This document shows positions 12,201 to 23,055 of a stretch of DNA of 64,000 nt, in pieces (the first letter of the stretch is position 1; each line of letters begins with the position of its first letter). Origin of the DNA: Galeopsis tetrahit (lineage: Eukaryota > Streptophyta > Magnoliopsida > Lamiales > Lamiaceae). The translations under genes were made by a program, and so were the position numbers. The stretch is from contig OY776121.1 in the NCBI GenBank assembly GCA_963675135.1, positions 82,730,875-82,794,874 on the forward strand, in the 5' to 3' direction. The notes below the pieces were generated by a model, which had not been told where the DNA came from, ran no database searches, and saw only the letters and a program-made list of their open reading frames with translations.

Positions 12201-14310
12201 AGAAAGAGGGGTAAGAATGAGAAAAAAATTATAAAAAATAGGAATGAACAGTGGTTTTCGCTAAATTAAATTTAAAAAATATATATATATATATATATGA
12301 ATTTTGTGTTAGGACATATAAAAATGAAAAGTGTAAACTTTTGGAAGTGAAGGAAGATGGATTGTTTAGATTCATTGTTTGTTTAATTTACGCAGTTTCA
12401 TTACTGTATTTGTTTAATTTATGCAGTGGGGTTTGATATAATATTCACGTCAGACAGTTGTATATATATGGGGTATACGAGGTGCATGAATGATATATTA
12501 TCGAACTTGGAGTTGTGAAGAAAGTGTAAATCTAAAATATTTATCTGTGTACAATTAAAATATTAATCTAAAGCCTCATTTAGGGTTATTTGTTTTTTTA
12601 ATAAAAAATTACTAGGGTCATAAATCATAATTATTTCAAATTAATTTTTTTTTTTTAAAAATTCATTACGTGTCTTCTAATAATATTTTATACTGTATAA
12701 AAAGTCTTATATATAGAAACTTTACCTTTATTTGCTGGTGTATGTAAAAATAAAAATGTTGGTGCTATAGCGATGCGACCAATTTTATCGGTTCGAGATT
12801 TCATCAATTTAATTAGAACTAAGCTCAAGCTAAATGAGTATAGGGAATATTCTTTAAATTTTCAGGGCTATAATTATTTGAATTTAAGCCCATCATCTCC
12901 AACTTTTTTTTATTTAAATTAATTTTCTAGTTCTATTCATCTGAAAAAAGTGTACGAAAATAATTATAATTAAAAAGTTATACAGTATATTTTGTTTACT
13001 TGTAAATACCGATTTATTGAGTTCAATCGGCCCAACTACCTCGCAATTTCATAAGAAAGTAAACGAATATAATAAAAGAAATTAAATACTCGAGTCAAAA
13101 TTTAAACCAAGGTAGGTAAGGAAAGCCTGGAAAGGTTTGCACTATATTACAGTTGGGCCAGATAATAATTAAAGTCAAAATGAACGGGTTGATTTTATGT
13201 AAAAATATTTTAATCATAAAATGGATTTGCAATTATTATTTATTAATATACCGTAAGAATTTATTATTTAATATAGACTCATTTTGTTCAATTTAAATAC
13301 GCTTATCGTGTGTACGCTAATTATTGTTTACGAAAATAGTTAATAGTTAATGAATGAATAATTATAAAGTATTGTTTACGAAAATAGTTAATGAATGAAT
13401 AATGAAGACAAATGAGTGTAAATAATATTATTGTTAAAATAATAAAAAAGAAAAGTTTAGATTGGGAGCCCAAAATAAATAAATGAATTTTTTTAATGTT
13501 GAATAGAAATATTACTTACTCCCCCATTAAAAGTATGTTTATATATTTAGACACGAGTCTTGAGAAAAATAGATAAAATAATGATGTTATGGAATAAAAA
13601 TAAAGTGATTATTTTCATAAAGAGAAATGAATCTATTTTTTGTGCTAAGAAAAAAATTAGCACTATAATTTTGATGGACTAGAGGGAGTATATTTTATAA
13701 AAATAAAATAAAAAAATTATGAGTACATAAATAAAATGCAAATTGGAGAAAATGAATTTATAAAAAAAAGAGTGAAAGGCGAAAAGGAGCGTTGTTGATA
13801 AATAGGAGTCACGAGGTAGGTTGTGTAGTAAATTGGCAGTGAATGAGGGTCAGGCAATGCTTTACCTCATGAGCAAATAATGTTAATTAAATGGCAGGGC
13901 AGGGCAGGGTTACAACTATACATAGGATACCACCTCCACTCACCCGAGTCACCAAAATCTAAACTCGTACTGCCAACTCACTCTACCCGCCTCCCAATGC
14001 CCCCCACCCCCTCTCCAGCCTGGCTAACGTCTCTTTCTTCACTCTTCTTTTCCTTTATTACCCTTTTCACCTTTTCCTTTTTTAAAATACTACTCTATAA
14101 TTTTCAAATTCAGATCTACTTTTTCTATCCTTTTATCAATTTCAGTTTTTTAAAATAATTGATTAAAAAATATATGTAGAGAGTGTTGTTAATATGTAGA
14201 GAAAATGTAATTTCGCAGATTGAAATTACAAGATCATAGTGTAGAATAAAATATAATTTGAATATTAGGGAAAAAGGGGGGAAATAAAAAAGAGAGAAGA
14301 GAATCTAATA
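12201..14310. other. AT-rich intergenic region with one MITE
   Basis: No gene is supported. A (TA)n microsatellite lies at about 12281-12298. A partial duplication (TTGTTTACGAAAATAGTTAA) recurs near 13324 and 13372. A GGGCA repeat lies at 13893-13908. From about 14310 the sequence becomes the promoter of the first EXORDIUM-like gene. Confidence 0.6.
13519..13688. mobile_element. short Stowaway-like MITE
   Basis: Termini CTCCCCCATT and GAGGGAG, TA on both sides (13517-13518 and 13689-13690), 170 bp, AT-rich, no coding capacity. Confidence 0.6.
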
Positions 14311-14566
14311 AAGTGAGGGGAGGGGTATTTTAGTAAAGAGATTAGTTCCATCTTTATGGGGCAACGCAGAAGCAAGCTGTAATCTTGGAGGCACGAAGCT
14401 GTAATGCTTTTTGTTCTCTTCTCTCTATCTATCTAGATTCTAACTCATCCAAAAGCAACGGCTACCGAATTAATTAATCCTATTTATTGACTAATTAACC
14501 ACCCAACTCTCACTCGTTAAAGAAAGCTGTCACTCACTCACTATCCACACTCCACAGTTCACTTTG

Positions 14567-14574
14567 TATAAATA
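14567..14574 (+). promoter_or_regulatory. TATA box of first EXORDIUM-like gene
   Basis: TATAAATA lies 82 bases upstream of the ATG, followed by a pyrimidine-rich leader. The region 14315-14418 upstream is clearly related to 31011-31115 upstream of the second copy, so the promoter was duplicated with the gene. Confidence 0.75.
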
Positions 14575-14655
14575 CCCTACTCCACCCTCACTATTCTTCA
14601 TTCCAAAACACAAACAATCATCTCTCTATATTTATTATTTAAAAAAAAGAAAGAA

Positions 14656-15594
14656 ATGGCTTCTTCTTGTTTAGCTATTGTGAAATTATTGGCTCTGTTT
14701 TCTTTCTTGAATCTTTGCATCGCTTCAAGAGTAATGCCCGGTGATCAAAGCAACCAGCTGTTGAAGTACCACAAGGGCGCTCTTCTCCACGGCAAGATCT
14801 CCGTTAACCTCATTTGGTACGGCAAATTCAAACCTTCTCAAAGAGCAATCGTCGCCGATTTCATCACTTCACTCTCACCCTCCGCGGCGGCGCAGAGCAC
14901 ACCCTCCGTCGCCGCCTGGTGGAAATTGACCGAAAAATACTACCACATCGCCAGCTCCAAAAGCCCCTCCTCCCTCTCTCTCTCCCTCGGAAAGCAAATT
15001 CTCGACGAACGCTACTCGCTCGGGAAATCCCTTTCCCAGAAGCAAATCGTTCAATTGGCATCCAAGGGCGAGCAATCGAACGCCATTAACGTCGTCTTAA
15101 CGGCCTCCGACGTCGCCGTCGACGGTTTCTGCGTCAACCGTTGCGGATCTCACGGATCCAAATCGAACATCGTAAAGGGGAAAAATAACAAATTCGCCTA
15201 CATCTGGGTCGGAAACTCCGAAACCCAGTGCCCTGGCTACTGCGCGTGGCCATTCCACCAGCCAATCTACGGCCCGCAGAGCCCGCCATTGGTTGCTCCC
15301 AACAACGATATTGGCATTGACGGAATCATCCTCAGTTTCTCCGGGCTTTTGGCCGGAACAGCTACCAATCCTTTTGGAAATGGGTTCTATCAGGGCGCCG
15401 CCGAAGCACCGTTGGAGGCGGCGACGGCCTGTACTGGAGTTTATGCTAAAGGGGCGTATCCTGGTTACGCCGGGGACTTGTTAGTGGACCCCACCACTGG
15501 TGCAAGTTTCAATGCGCACGGTCATAATGGCCGGAAATACTTGCTTCCGGGGATATACGATCCTTCCACCTACAAATGCTCTACTTTGGTGTAA
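14656..15594 (+). CDS. EXORDIUM-like / phosphate-induced protein 1 (PHI-1), copy 1
   Basis: A single-exon gene of 312 residues belonging to the PHI-1/EXORDIUM family (PF04674). Family members are secreted to the apoplast and are linked to brassinosteroid- and carbon-dependent growth; their biochemical activity is unknown. The N-terminus is a clear signal peptide (hydrophobic core about residues 6-22, likely cleavage near S24). The family block starts at LLKYHKGALLHGKISVNLIW (35-54) and continues through FCVNRCGSHG, ETQCPGYCAWPFHQPIYGPQ and the conserved C-terminal NGRKYLLPGIYDPSTYKC. Cysteines typical of the secreted family are retained. It starts at the only suitable ATG after the TATA box and pyrimidine-rich leader. 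Residues are almost the same as in the copy at 31334, and a 497-bp stretch (14848-15344) is identical at the DNA level. Confidence 0.95.
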   Translation: MASSCLAIVKLLALFSFLNLCIASRVMPGDQSNQLLKYHKGALLHGKISVNLIWYGKFKPSQRAIVADFITSLSPSAAAQSTPSVAAWWKLTEKYYHIASSKSPSSLSLSLGKQILDERYSLGKSLSQKQIVQLASKGEQSNAINVVLTASDVAVDGFCVNRCGSHGSKSNIVKGKNNKFAYIWVGNSETQCPGYCAWPFHQPIYGPQSPPLVAPNNDIGIDGIILSFSGLLAGTATNPFGNGFYQGAAEAPLEAATACTGVYAKGAYPGYAGDLLVDPTTGASFNAHGHNGRKYLLPGIYDPSTYKCSTLV

Positions 15595-15966
15595 TTTGTT
15601 GCTATTGCGATTAGGCTTAGTATTTTATATAGAAGAACAATGTAATACCGAATTCATTTATTCATTTGTTGAAATACAGAGCAAATTACTGCTGTTTGCT
15701 TTTAGACAAAGATCTCTTTTCATTGCGCCATTCCCAATTTTATTCATTTCGCCCATTGATTATTTATTGTTACTATAAAATTCTGCAAGGCATTCGTATA
15801 CGGAGTATTATTTTTTAATATAATTGCATGAAATATACTGAAGAAAATGTACTCCGTATTGAATTTTGAATAACGTCGAAATATTCACATCGATGTTAGT
15901 ATGTTACAATTTACAATATCTACTACTCACTCACTATCGTTTTTGAAACTGTTTTAACAAAATAGT
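15595..15966 (+). other. 3' flank of EXORDIUM-like copy 1
   Basis: The first 70 bases resemble the 3' flank of copy 2 (the shared run TAGTATTTTATATAGAAGAA), so this is the 3' UTR. Beyond about 15700 the sequence is AT-rich and I see no gene. Confidence 0.6.
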
Positions 15967-15968
15967 TA

Positions 15969-16220
15969 CTCCCTCCGTACCCATTATCTTCACATGTGAA
16001 GTGGCTGAATAAGAAAAGTGAATTTAGTGGGAATTTTAAGGAAATTTTGTAAATTTTTATGTATAAAGTAAATGAATGAGTTGACTTTTAGTATGTGTGG
16101 AGAAAAAGTAATAATATTTGTGTAAATTTGAGGATATTGGGATGGTTCCAATTTTAAGGGTGCGAAAGTAATTGTGGAACGTCCTAAAAAAGGAAATGTG
16201 AAAGTAATTAGTGGAGGAAG
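15969..16220. mobile_element. Stowaway-like MITE
   Basis: Begins CTCCCTCCGTACCC and ends GGAGGAAG with TA on both sides (15967-15968 and 16221-16222). It belongs to the same family as the MITE interrupted by the large gypsy element (19526-19803): both share TTTATGTATAAAGTAAA and TATGTGTGGAGAAAAA. Confidence 0.75.
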
Positions 16221-16362
16221 TATTAATTAAAAGAAAAAGAAAAAAGAATTCAGACATTATAGTGCTAACAAAACACTCCAGTCTGCCTTTTTTCCCGGAC
16301 GTCCGTCCCACACCCCTCTTATATCCCAAATTGTAGTTTTATTTTAATTTTTTTAAGAATTA

Positions 16363-16805
16363 AGGGGATTTTTCTTTTTGGTTTTAAAAACGAGGTTTTG
16401 TATTTCAAGATCCAAAACCCGTTTTACTTCGGGATTTAAAAACCGGTTTTCAAAATTCACTCAAAACCACCCTTATCAAACATATTGATTTGACATAAAG
16501 TTATATCTATATAATATTACTCCAATCATTATATTCTTTTTCAACAATAATATAATAATACTATAATAATATAATAATACAATAATATAATACATTTAAT
16601 CAACTAATCATTATAATCTCACCAAACAATAATATAATAATACAAACTCATTCAATCTTACAACTTGATTTGACATAAAGTTAAATCCTTCACTATTCCA
16701 AAACCCAAAAGAAACACCCATATTACTATTCATCGGGATTTCAAAAATCAGGATTTCAAAAATCTGGTTTTTAAAATCACCCAAAGCCCAAAAGAAACAT
16801 CCCCT
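16363..16805. mobile_element. possible non-autonomous DNA transposon
   Basis: The left end AAGGGGATTTTTCTTTTTGG mirrors the right end, which on the minus strand reads AGGGGATGTTTCTTTTGGG. Inner direct repeats include TTGATTTGACATAAAGTTA, present twice (about 16486 and 16665). I could not define a target duplication, so superfamily is open. Confidence 0.35.
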
Positions 16806-16964
16806 AAGACATTGAGGAGGCTCATCGAGTACACAATTCAAATGAGTGTAATTGTTTTCAGCAGAATCGAATTTAGGACATATTAATTCTAAAAGTCTAA
16901 ATTTATAAGGAAGTGAGAAAAAAGTTAAATCAGTATAGACGAGAACGAGCATAGATTTTAAAGA

Positions 16965-18105
16965 CTTACGTCGGATCTCTTTAAAGTCGGTGGGAATGGA
17001 AATTCTCTTGGCGGATCCATCAAGATTCGTCGCACTTTTCCAGTCGCCGGCGACCCACCATTAATTGGTTTTTCAGTCACGAATTTTATTCGGGACCCAT
17101 TCGACGAGTTTCCATCCTGGTCGCCCCCTGACGTAAAACCAGCCATGGCCGACCTTCTTGTCGGCCTCAAGTGCTTGGAGGAGGGAGTTTATCAAGGGGT
17201 GAGGGAAACTCCTTGGCAACCATTTTCTACACTCTCCAGACCAAAAACTGTCAGGAGTCCAATGATGGTAGCCCATCCGTTGGAGGTGATCTGCATCGGG
17301 GCCACACCCAAGTAATTCAAATAGAAGCTGATGCTCGGATGGAGGGGAAACCTTAAACCAGCCTCCATCATCCCGTTATTTACGGCGACATACCCTCCGG
17401 GGGTTGGTCGGCTCTCTCATCGTCCCTCGGAATAAAGAAGTGTACATCTTGGGGAACGAGGTATTTCTTCCTCGAATTTCCAATTTGCGCCGAGGACACC
17501 CTGCTCGGATGCTCGCAAACGTCATATCTCGATTCAAATGCAGTCCGGTATTGACTAGCAGGAGGAGGAAAATCATACTCAGAAATATATTAGGCGTACG
17601 ACCTCCTGATTAGGTCGTCCCCACCCAACCTTTCTCGCCCAGAAAGGAAGTCCGCGATGCTCGCCTTATAGCGAATTAGTTCCTCAGCACACTCGCGCAG
17701 GCTACCACTAATTTTCCTCTGGGCCGTTTCGCGATCAACTTCAACGCCCATTTCCATATCCGGACCCACTTCGCCCATATCCGAGCCAGATGTATGATCG
17801 TCCGATTCGTCCTCATGCTCAGGATCATTCCCCCCATCATCTCGACCAACATGACTATCACCATCATCGGAGAGTAAATCATCACCACGAGTTAACTCTT
17901 TCATGATACTATCCTCGGAATAGCGTGCACCTAGGGCCTCGACCGAAATAGTCCGGGATGGGCTTTCCGATCCATCAGAACTCGAAGAGGTCACAACTTG
18001 TTTCCCAAGGTCTCGACCCAACCTTGATGTAGGAGCATTGGAGGAATCCATCACATCCGTCGGCGGCGACGCCCCCGACTCACCGGAATTATAGACCCTC
18101 ACCAT
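16965..18105 (-). pseudogene. antisense ORF of a Tat-type gypsy element (Transposase_28-like), broken
   Basis: The ATG at 18105 opens a 171-codon frame rich in Ser and Asp/Glu, ending at a TAA at 17590. Beyond that stop the frame reads on, then shifts near 17391-17405 and again near 17200, with further stops. Across the shifts lies a recognisable plant 'putative gypsy-type transposon' N-terminal domain (PF04195): PPEG followed by a stretch of the EAGLRFPLHP type, then GWFYVRGRPGWKLVEWVPNK (residues within 17073-17276) and WWVAGDW. The ORF runs antisense to the LTR at 18661-19359. Extra antisense ORFs with this domain are known from Tat-lineage retrotransposons, where they lie between pol and the 3' LTR, as here. 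Function unknown. Confidence 0.65.
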
Positions 18106-18293
18106 TTATACTTTTTTGAAGAAAAGAAAAGAGAAGAAGTGAAGATGGAGTTTTTAAATTACCTTACAAGCTGGAAGCACAGAGATCGATCGTCGGAGTT
18201 GTCGAAGAATCACAAATTTTCTTGAGAAGAAAGCTCGAGAGAAGTTCTAAGAATTCCAAAGTTTCGAAAGTGAATTTAGAGGGAGAGAGGTCC

Positions 18294-18301
18294 TATTTAT
18301 A
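18294..18301 (-). promoter_or_regulatory. TATA box upstream of the antisense ORF
   Basis: On the minus strand TATAAATA lies 189 bases upstream of the ATG at 18105, followed by a purine/pyrimidine-mixed leader with no intervening ATG frame of note. It suggests the antisense ORF was driven by its own promoter inside the element rather than by the LTR. Confidence 0.5.
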
Positions 18302-18660
18302 GACATAAATATCAAGGGACTAAAGTGCAAGAAAACAGGGTGAAATGTGCAATTTCCCCAAAATTTGGGGCTATCCTCGAAATCGAGGCGTCGATTGGGC
18401 ACCACGCGTGACTTTTGAATGCCCGCACGCGCAAAATTCAAAATTTTGACGCCGTTTCACGTGCCCGACACCGGTCACGTCCGACGTCACTAAAGTGTTT
18501 GGGGAAACGTTTCCTTTTACGGGAAACGAGGCGACCGTTGACAAATCTCATCGTAAAATTTTCCCAAGTTTAAATGTCGAAGACAAATCCATATCGATCG
18601 GAGATGATCATACTGTCCGCCTTCCTATTTGAGCACGAAGAAAGACGACCAGGGGGCAAA

Positions 18661-19359
18661 TGTTACACCAGGTCAAAGAGTCAATCTTTGACAAGTCAAT
18701 CCTAGTCACCAGTACATGTGGCGACGACTAGTCAACCCTAAGTCATGCGATGACTATTCAACATTACACCAAAAGTAAGAAGTATATGCTCGCTCTTGAG
18801 AAGAAACAGACAAGCTTATTGGCGAGCATATAAAGACTTGCAGTCATGAAAGAAGTGATCGTGGTTGTTCGAGGCGACCACGACCATCATATGAAGAGGA
18901 AGCTAGACGACCAGTTCTTCCGGCGACCATGTTCATGAAGCTCTTCGCCGGAGACGAGGACGACCATGAATAAGCGGTTTAACATCGAAACAACCTCCAA
19001 AAAGCATTAAATGCAGCATCACATCACTTGTTTCTAACGGGATCTCAAGGCCAATATAAGCCCGCCACGTGTAAAGGTTTGGCAGGCAAAAATCCTACTA
19101 TATAAGCCCCATAAGGCACAATGTAAACATAAGTTTGATTCATTGCACATTAACTGAGGCAATAATACACAAAAGCTCTCACAGCTCCCAAGCTTCTCCA
19201 AGAAGCTATTAAACATTCTTCATCTTGTTCTTCATTGATTCATCACTAGATCATCTATTTCGATCCTTTAATCCACGTAATAACCCCGATAATATTATAT
19301 GATTGTTTAGTGCTTGCGAAGCCCACATCCAGATCATCCATTCAAAAGCACGTACAACA
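18661..19359 (+). repeat. 3' LTR of a Tat-like Ty3/gypsy element
   Basis: A polypurine tract (AGGGGGCAAA, 18651-18660) directly precedes TGTTACACCA, the expected 3' LTR start. A TATA box (CTATATAAG, 19097-19105) lies about two thirds in, with a CACGTG motif near 19066. The end is placed at the AACA at 19359, complementary to the starting TGTT, giving about 699 bp. The remaining element to the left holds only the antisense ORF; gag, pol and 5' LTR are gone. Confidence 0.6.
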
Positions 19360-19525
19360 AGAATCGATTAGTTGGAAGTATTAATAGCCGAATTTGGAGA
19401 GATGATGTATCACTCATCCCTTAATTTAGAGAAAATGATGACAACAATAGTGAGAAGTAATGAAATTCAGTGATACGGTGAAAAAGATTGCTAAAAAATT
19501 GATGATTGTGCGGGATAAAATGTTA

Positions 19526-19803
19526 CTCCCTCTATTTCAGAATAACTTTCATATGTAGATGAACACGTAAATTAAGAAAGTGTAATAATGAGGGGAGTTT
19601 TGAGGGGTAATTTGTAAAACTTTATGTATAAAGTAAAAACAATAAGTTATTTTTGTGTATGTGTGGAGAAAAAATTAATGACATTTGTGTAAAATTGACG
19701 ATATTGTGAGGGTGGAGTTTATAAAGGGTTTTCTATTTGAAGGGTGTGAAAGTTATTGTGGAAATTCACGAAAAAAAGTGTGAAAGTTATTATAGAAAGT
19801 CAC
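19526..19803. mobile_element. left part of a Stowaway-like MITE split by the gypsy element
   Basis: Starts CTCCCTCTATTTC after TA (19524-19525) and stops at the left LTR of the large gypsy element. Its right end resumes at 30376. The motif GTGTGAAAGTTATT occurs twice before the break and again after it at 30386, which ties the two halves together. Confidence 0.75.
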
Positions 19804-21359
19804 TGATTCACGTATTCTACAACGCTAGAATAAACGACCGCAAGTATACAGTGTCTATCGTAGTGAAGTAAGTACGAGGTCGATCCCACGAGGAGGTATA
19901 GCGTAAAAGTGTATTTTGTTAACGGAATTCTATTTAGACGCGATCGATAAAGTGAATATAGTGAATTACCCTAAAGTTGCCTATCAAATTGTCACAAATA
20001 AGCAATAAAGAGTAATAAAGAATCGATCAACTAGCATGCAATCACGAAAACGAAGTAAAATGGATGAAAACTCAAGTATGAGAGGGTAGGTTCTAAAGCA
20101 CATGCAATACTAATGTATCCATCTATGATTAACTATCTACTTAAGTGGTGTTCATGTTTTGTCTATAAGATTGATCACATAATAATGAATTAAAAGTTCT
20201 TTCGATCCAAGTAATCCAAAGGAGATATCACACAACTTAGTATCTCTACCTTAATTGCACAATAAAACCAAATCAAGCTCCTAAGATCATCACACATCTT
20301 CCTAATCATTGTTCATCTTTCAATCTCACAATAAAATTAGGTCAAATGCTTGCAATCAATTAATCAAAGTAGATTTCTCAACCTAATTCAACTAACTAGG
20401 ATTAACACATCATCATTGTACACTAATGACATGCTTTGCAATGAAAATCAAGCATCCAAATAGAATTAAGCCACACAAACATCAATTAAGCAAAACATTA
20501 ATTCATAAACTTCAACAATAGTATTTACAAGGCTCTAGAACCAAAAGTGTTCTAGCCTATCAACAACATACTCCAATTACAAAGAAAACTAAAGTAAAAG
20601 CAATAAAAAATGAAGAGAAAAGAAAAGAAAGTTTAGACTATTGTATGGTGAGGAATCAAATTCCCAAGCTAATGGTGGCCTCCTTGCATGAATTGATGGA
20701 GAATTGAAGAAGTGGATGATGAAAACCTCCAAGTGTGTGTGATTGTGTGTGAGAATGCTTGAAGGAGAGGTAAGATGGTTTTGAATTTAAGAAGTGAGGT
20801 ATTTATAGTGTTGGGGTAGGGTTTGGGTGTAACAATTGCAAGTTGGTCCTTTGAAAATGGAGAAAATACAAATTTGGCACCGAAAATGGGTTGGCCCGGC
20901 CGGGCCAAAGTTTCGTAAATGGAGGTGTAATTTGGGGTATTCGGCCGCCCGGCCGGGCGGGTGATGTGGCCCGGCCGGGCCAATACTTCGAAAATGAGTG
21001 AAATTTCTGGATTTGGCCGCCCGGCCGGGCCAAACTTTCGTATTGGCTCCTTCGCTCGTTTTCGTCCTCAAACTTCGTCCCTCTGTATCTTGAGCTTCCG
21101 ACCTCCGATTGACTCGATTCTTTTTGCTATTCCACTCCGTTTTTCGAGCCGGATCCAATGGTGCACTCCTCTTTCTGATCCAATCAATTGTGGTATGTGT
21201 TTTGCTCCAAATGTTCATCGTTTTACCTACAAAATTGACAAAACACTACCTTTCTCTTATTTCGACCAAAACAATGATAATCACCCCATAAATCAATGAA
21301 ATCAACATCAAAATGAGCTTCACATGTGCATCTAAAGTGTGTAAATTCCACCCGAATCA
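19804..21359 (-). repeat. 3' LTR of the 10.6-kb gypsy element
   Basis: 1556 bp. Minus-strand TATA box at 20800-20808. It contains four GC-only palindromes in otherwise AT-rich sequence: GGCCCGGCCGGGCC or its 12-bp core at 20893-20906, 20947-20958, 20968-20981 and 21019-21030. By eye about a dozen substitutions separate it from the other LTR over the first 1 kb, plus a 63-bp net length difference that falls mostly in the palindrome region. Confidence 0.92.
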
Positions 21360-21373
21360 AACCTCCCCAAACT
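21360..21373 (-). other. polypurine tract
   Basis: On the minus strand AAGTTTGGGGAGGT directly precedes the 3' LTR. This is the usual plus-strand primer site for an element of this type. Confidence 0.7.
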
Positions 21374-23055
21374 TAAAATGTTGTTTGTCCTCAAACAACT
21401 AAGCACTTAAAGCAATGAGGGTGGAATGATCACAATGGAATATTCAATGAAAATCACACATGCAAAGTAAGATGTAGTGATGTCTCTTTCTCAAAGTGCA
21501 TTTCTCAATGAAGATCATAGCATCATTATTGCAATTCACACTCATGAATCAAAGAATGCACAAACACACAACACATTGTGAATGGGAAACATAATCCAAA
21601 TGCTCAAGTCCTCTACTCACATGATGGAGTGTTTCTCTCAAACACACAAACAAATTAAAGATATTAATGCACTCATTAACCAAGTTATGCTATGCAATCA
21701 CCATATGCTTGCCCAACTTCTACTTTCTACAACATTCAAGTGTTCAACAATGTGATCAATAGGACTTAATCAAGGATGTAACATTGGCTCTTTAGACAAG
21801 GTGGGATGAATTTGGGAATTTGTGACTCTTCTAGTGGAGGACAAAGCTTGTTGTTTTACAATGTGTGCTTTCACTTTTCAAAGCTTACAAACTCCTTCCT
21901 CGCTTTTCATTTTTCTTTCTTTTTCAAGCATTCACCACCTTATCTTTTGAACCATTTTCTTTTCAAGCTTTTGGGGCTCTTTGTCCCTCTTTTCTTTTCC
22001 ATTGATTTTTCTTTTCATCTTTTTCTTTCAACTTTTCCAATTTATCCCTTCACCAAAGATATTCAAGCACATGTTTATCCACTTTGTCTTTTTATCCCCC
22101 ACTAGATGTAGGCATCAAAGGCTCAAAAAGGCTAAGTGGTTAACATTGTAGTTTGCCAAGAAAATGAGGAAATAAGCTCAAGGGGCTAACTACGGAGGAT
22201 TACTTCGGTTTTGGGAAATTTTGGCTAAGTGACTCTTTTAGAACAAGATGGCCTATATCATATCACATCATCTCACACAATCATGCTTTCAAACAAGAAC
22301 TTAGGCAACTTCTAGGATCATTAGCAATAACCTAATCCACTCTCAAGTGAACTAAACCGGATTACATGTTCGATTTAGGGCTCAATTCTCACCGGTTTAT
22401 TCAATAGGACTCTCACATTCATCAAATGTTCCCAAACAACAACACATCATGCATCCATGCTATCAAAGATCAACAAATATGAACACAACATGACACTATT
22501 CTCCAACACCAATCATGCATACATTCAAAGCAAATAAACATCACCACAACTACTCAACCATGGATTCCAATGATTATTCATGCTCACATTTCACCAAAGA
22601 TCCACTACCCAACGCATGATCAAAACCAACTCAAACAATATAAGCATATGAAAGCCAAGTGTGCGCCGGTGCAAAATGTAACATAAGTAGAATGACGAAC
22701 CGGTGCAAGGGTAACAACTAGTAGAAAAATAAAAGAAAAATAACTCCCCCAAACTTAGAATTTTACTATTTAAAAATTCTAAGTTTGGGGCTACAAGTTG
22801 TTACCTCCCTCCTTGCACATCCAATGCTCTTCAAAGATCACCATTGCAACACTTGCTTCCCTTCTTCCAAAGTTGGCTTTGCTTCTTCTTCATTCTCCAA
22901 GATATGGTGTCCACAATGCTCCTCACCCATACCTACAAAGAAACTAAGCTATCAACACTACCAAAGCAATAAAAATATGAAAGAAATAAAACCTTGGGTT
23001 GCCTCCCAAGAAGCGCTATTTTTAACGTCCTATGCCGGGCGGTTTCTTTCTACTA
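21374..23055 (-). other. non-coding stretch between pol and 3' LTR
   Basis: About 1.7 kb without a domain-bearing frame on either strand. The 99-codon plus-strand frame at 21806-22105 is low-complexity Phe/Leu sequence without a recognisable motif. A non-coding or env-like region in this place is common in Athila/Tat elements; no env-like frame is seen. It contains a strong hairpin at 22747-22790. Confidence 0.6.
22747..22790. repeat. perfect 18-bp-arm hairpin containing a second PPT-like motif
   Basis: Left arm CCCCAAACTTAGAATTTT (22747-22764), right arm its exact reverse complement (22773-22790), 8-base loop. On the minus strand the left arm reads AAGTTTGGGG, the same core as the PPT at 21360. 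Confidence 0.9.

Noticed and set aside
14814..15089. 91-codon frame and antisense frames inside EXORDIUM-like genes (also 31495-31770)
   Set aside because: Shadow frames of a GC-rich coding region; they recur only because the genes are paralogs.
20893..21030. CRISPR-like short spaced repeats
   Set aside because: Plant LTR context, unequal spacing, palindromic units of 12-14 bp and no cas genes.
20669..21299. overlapping ORFs in the LTR with WPGRA/ARPG repeats (also 29738-30310)
   Set aside because: Translations of the GC palindromes in the LTR, present on both strands and in all frames.
21806..22105. possible env-like ORF of the gypsy element
   Set aside because: On the opposite strand to gag-pol, Phe/Leu-rich low complexity, no signal peptide or coiled-coil pattern.
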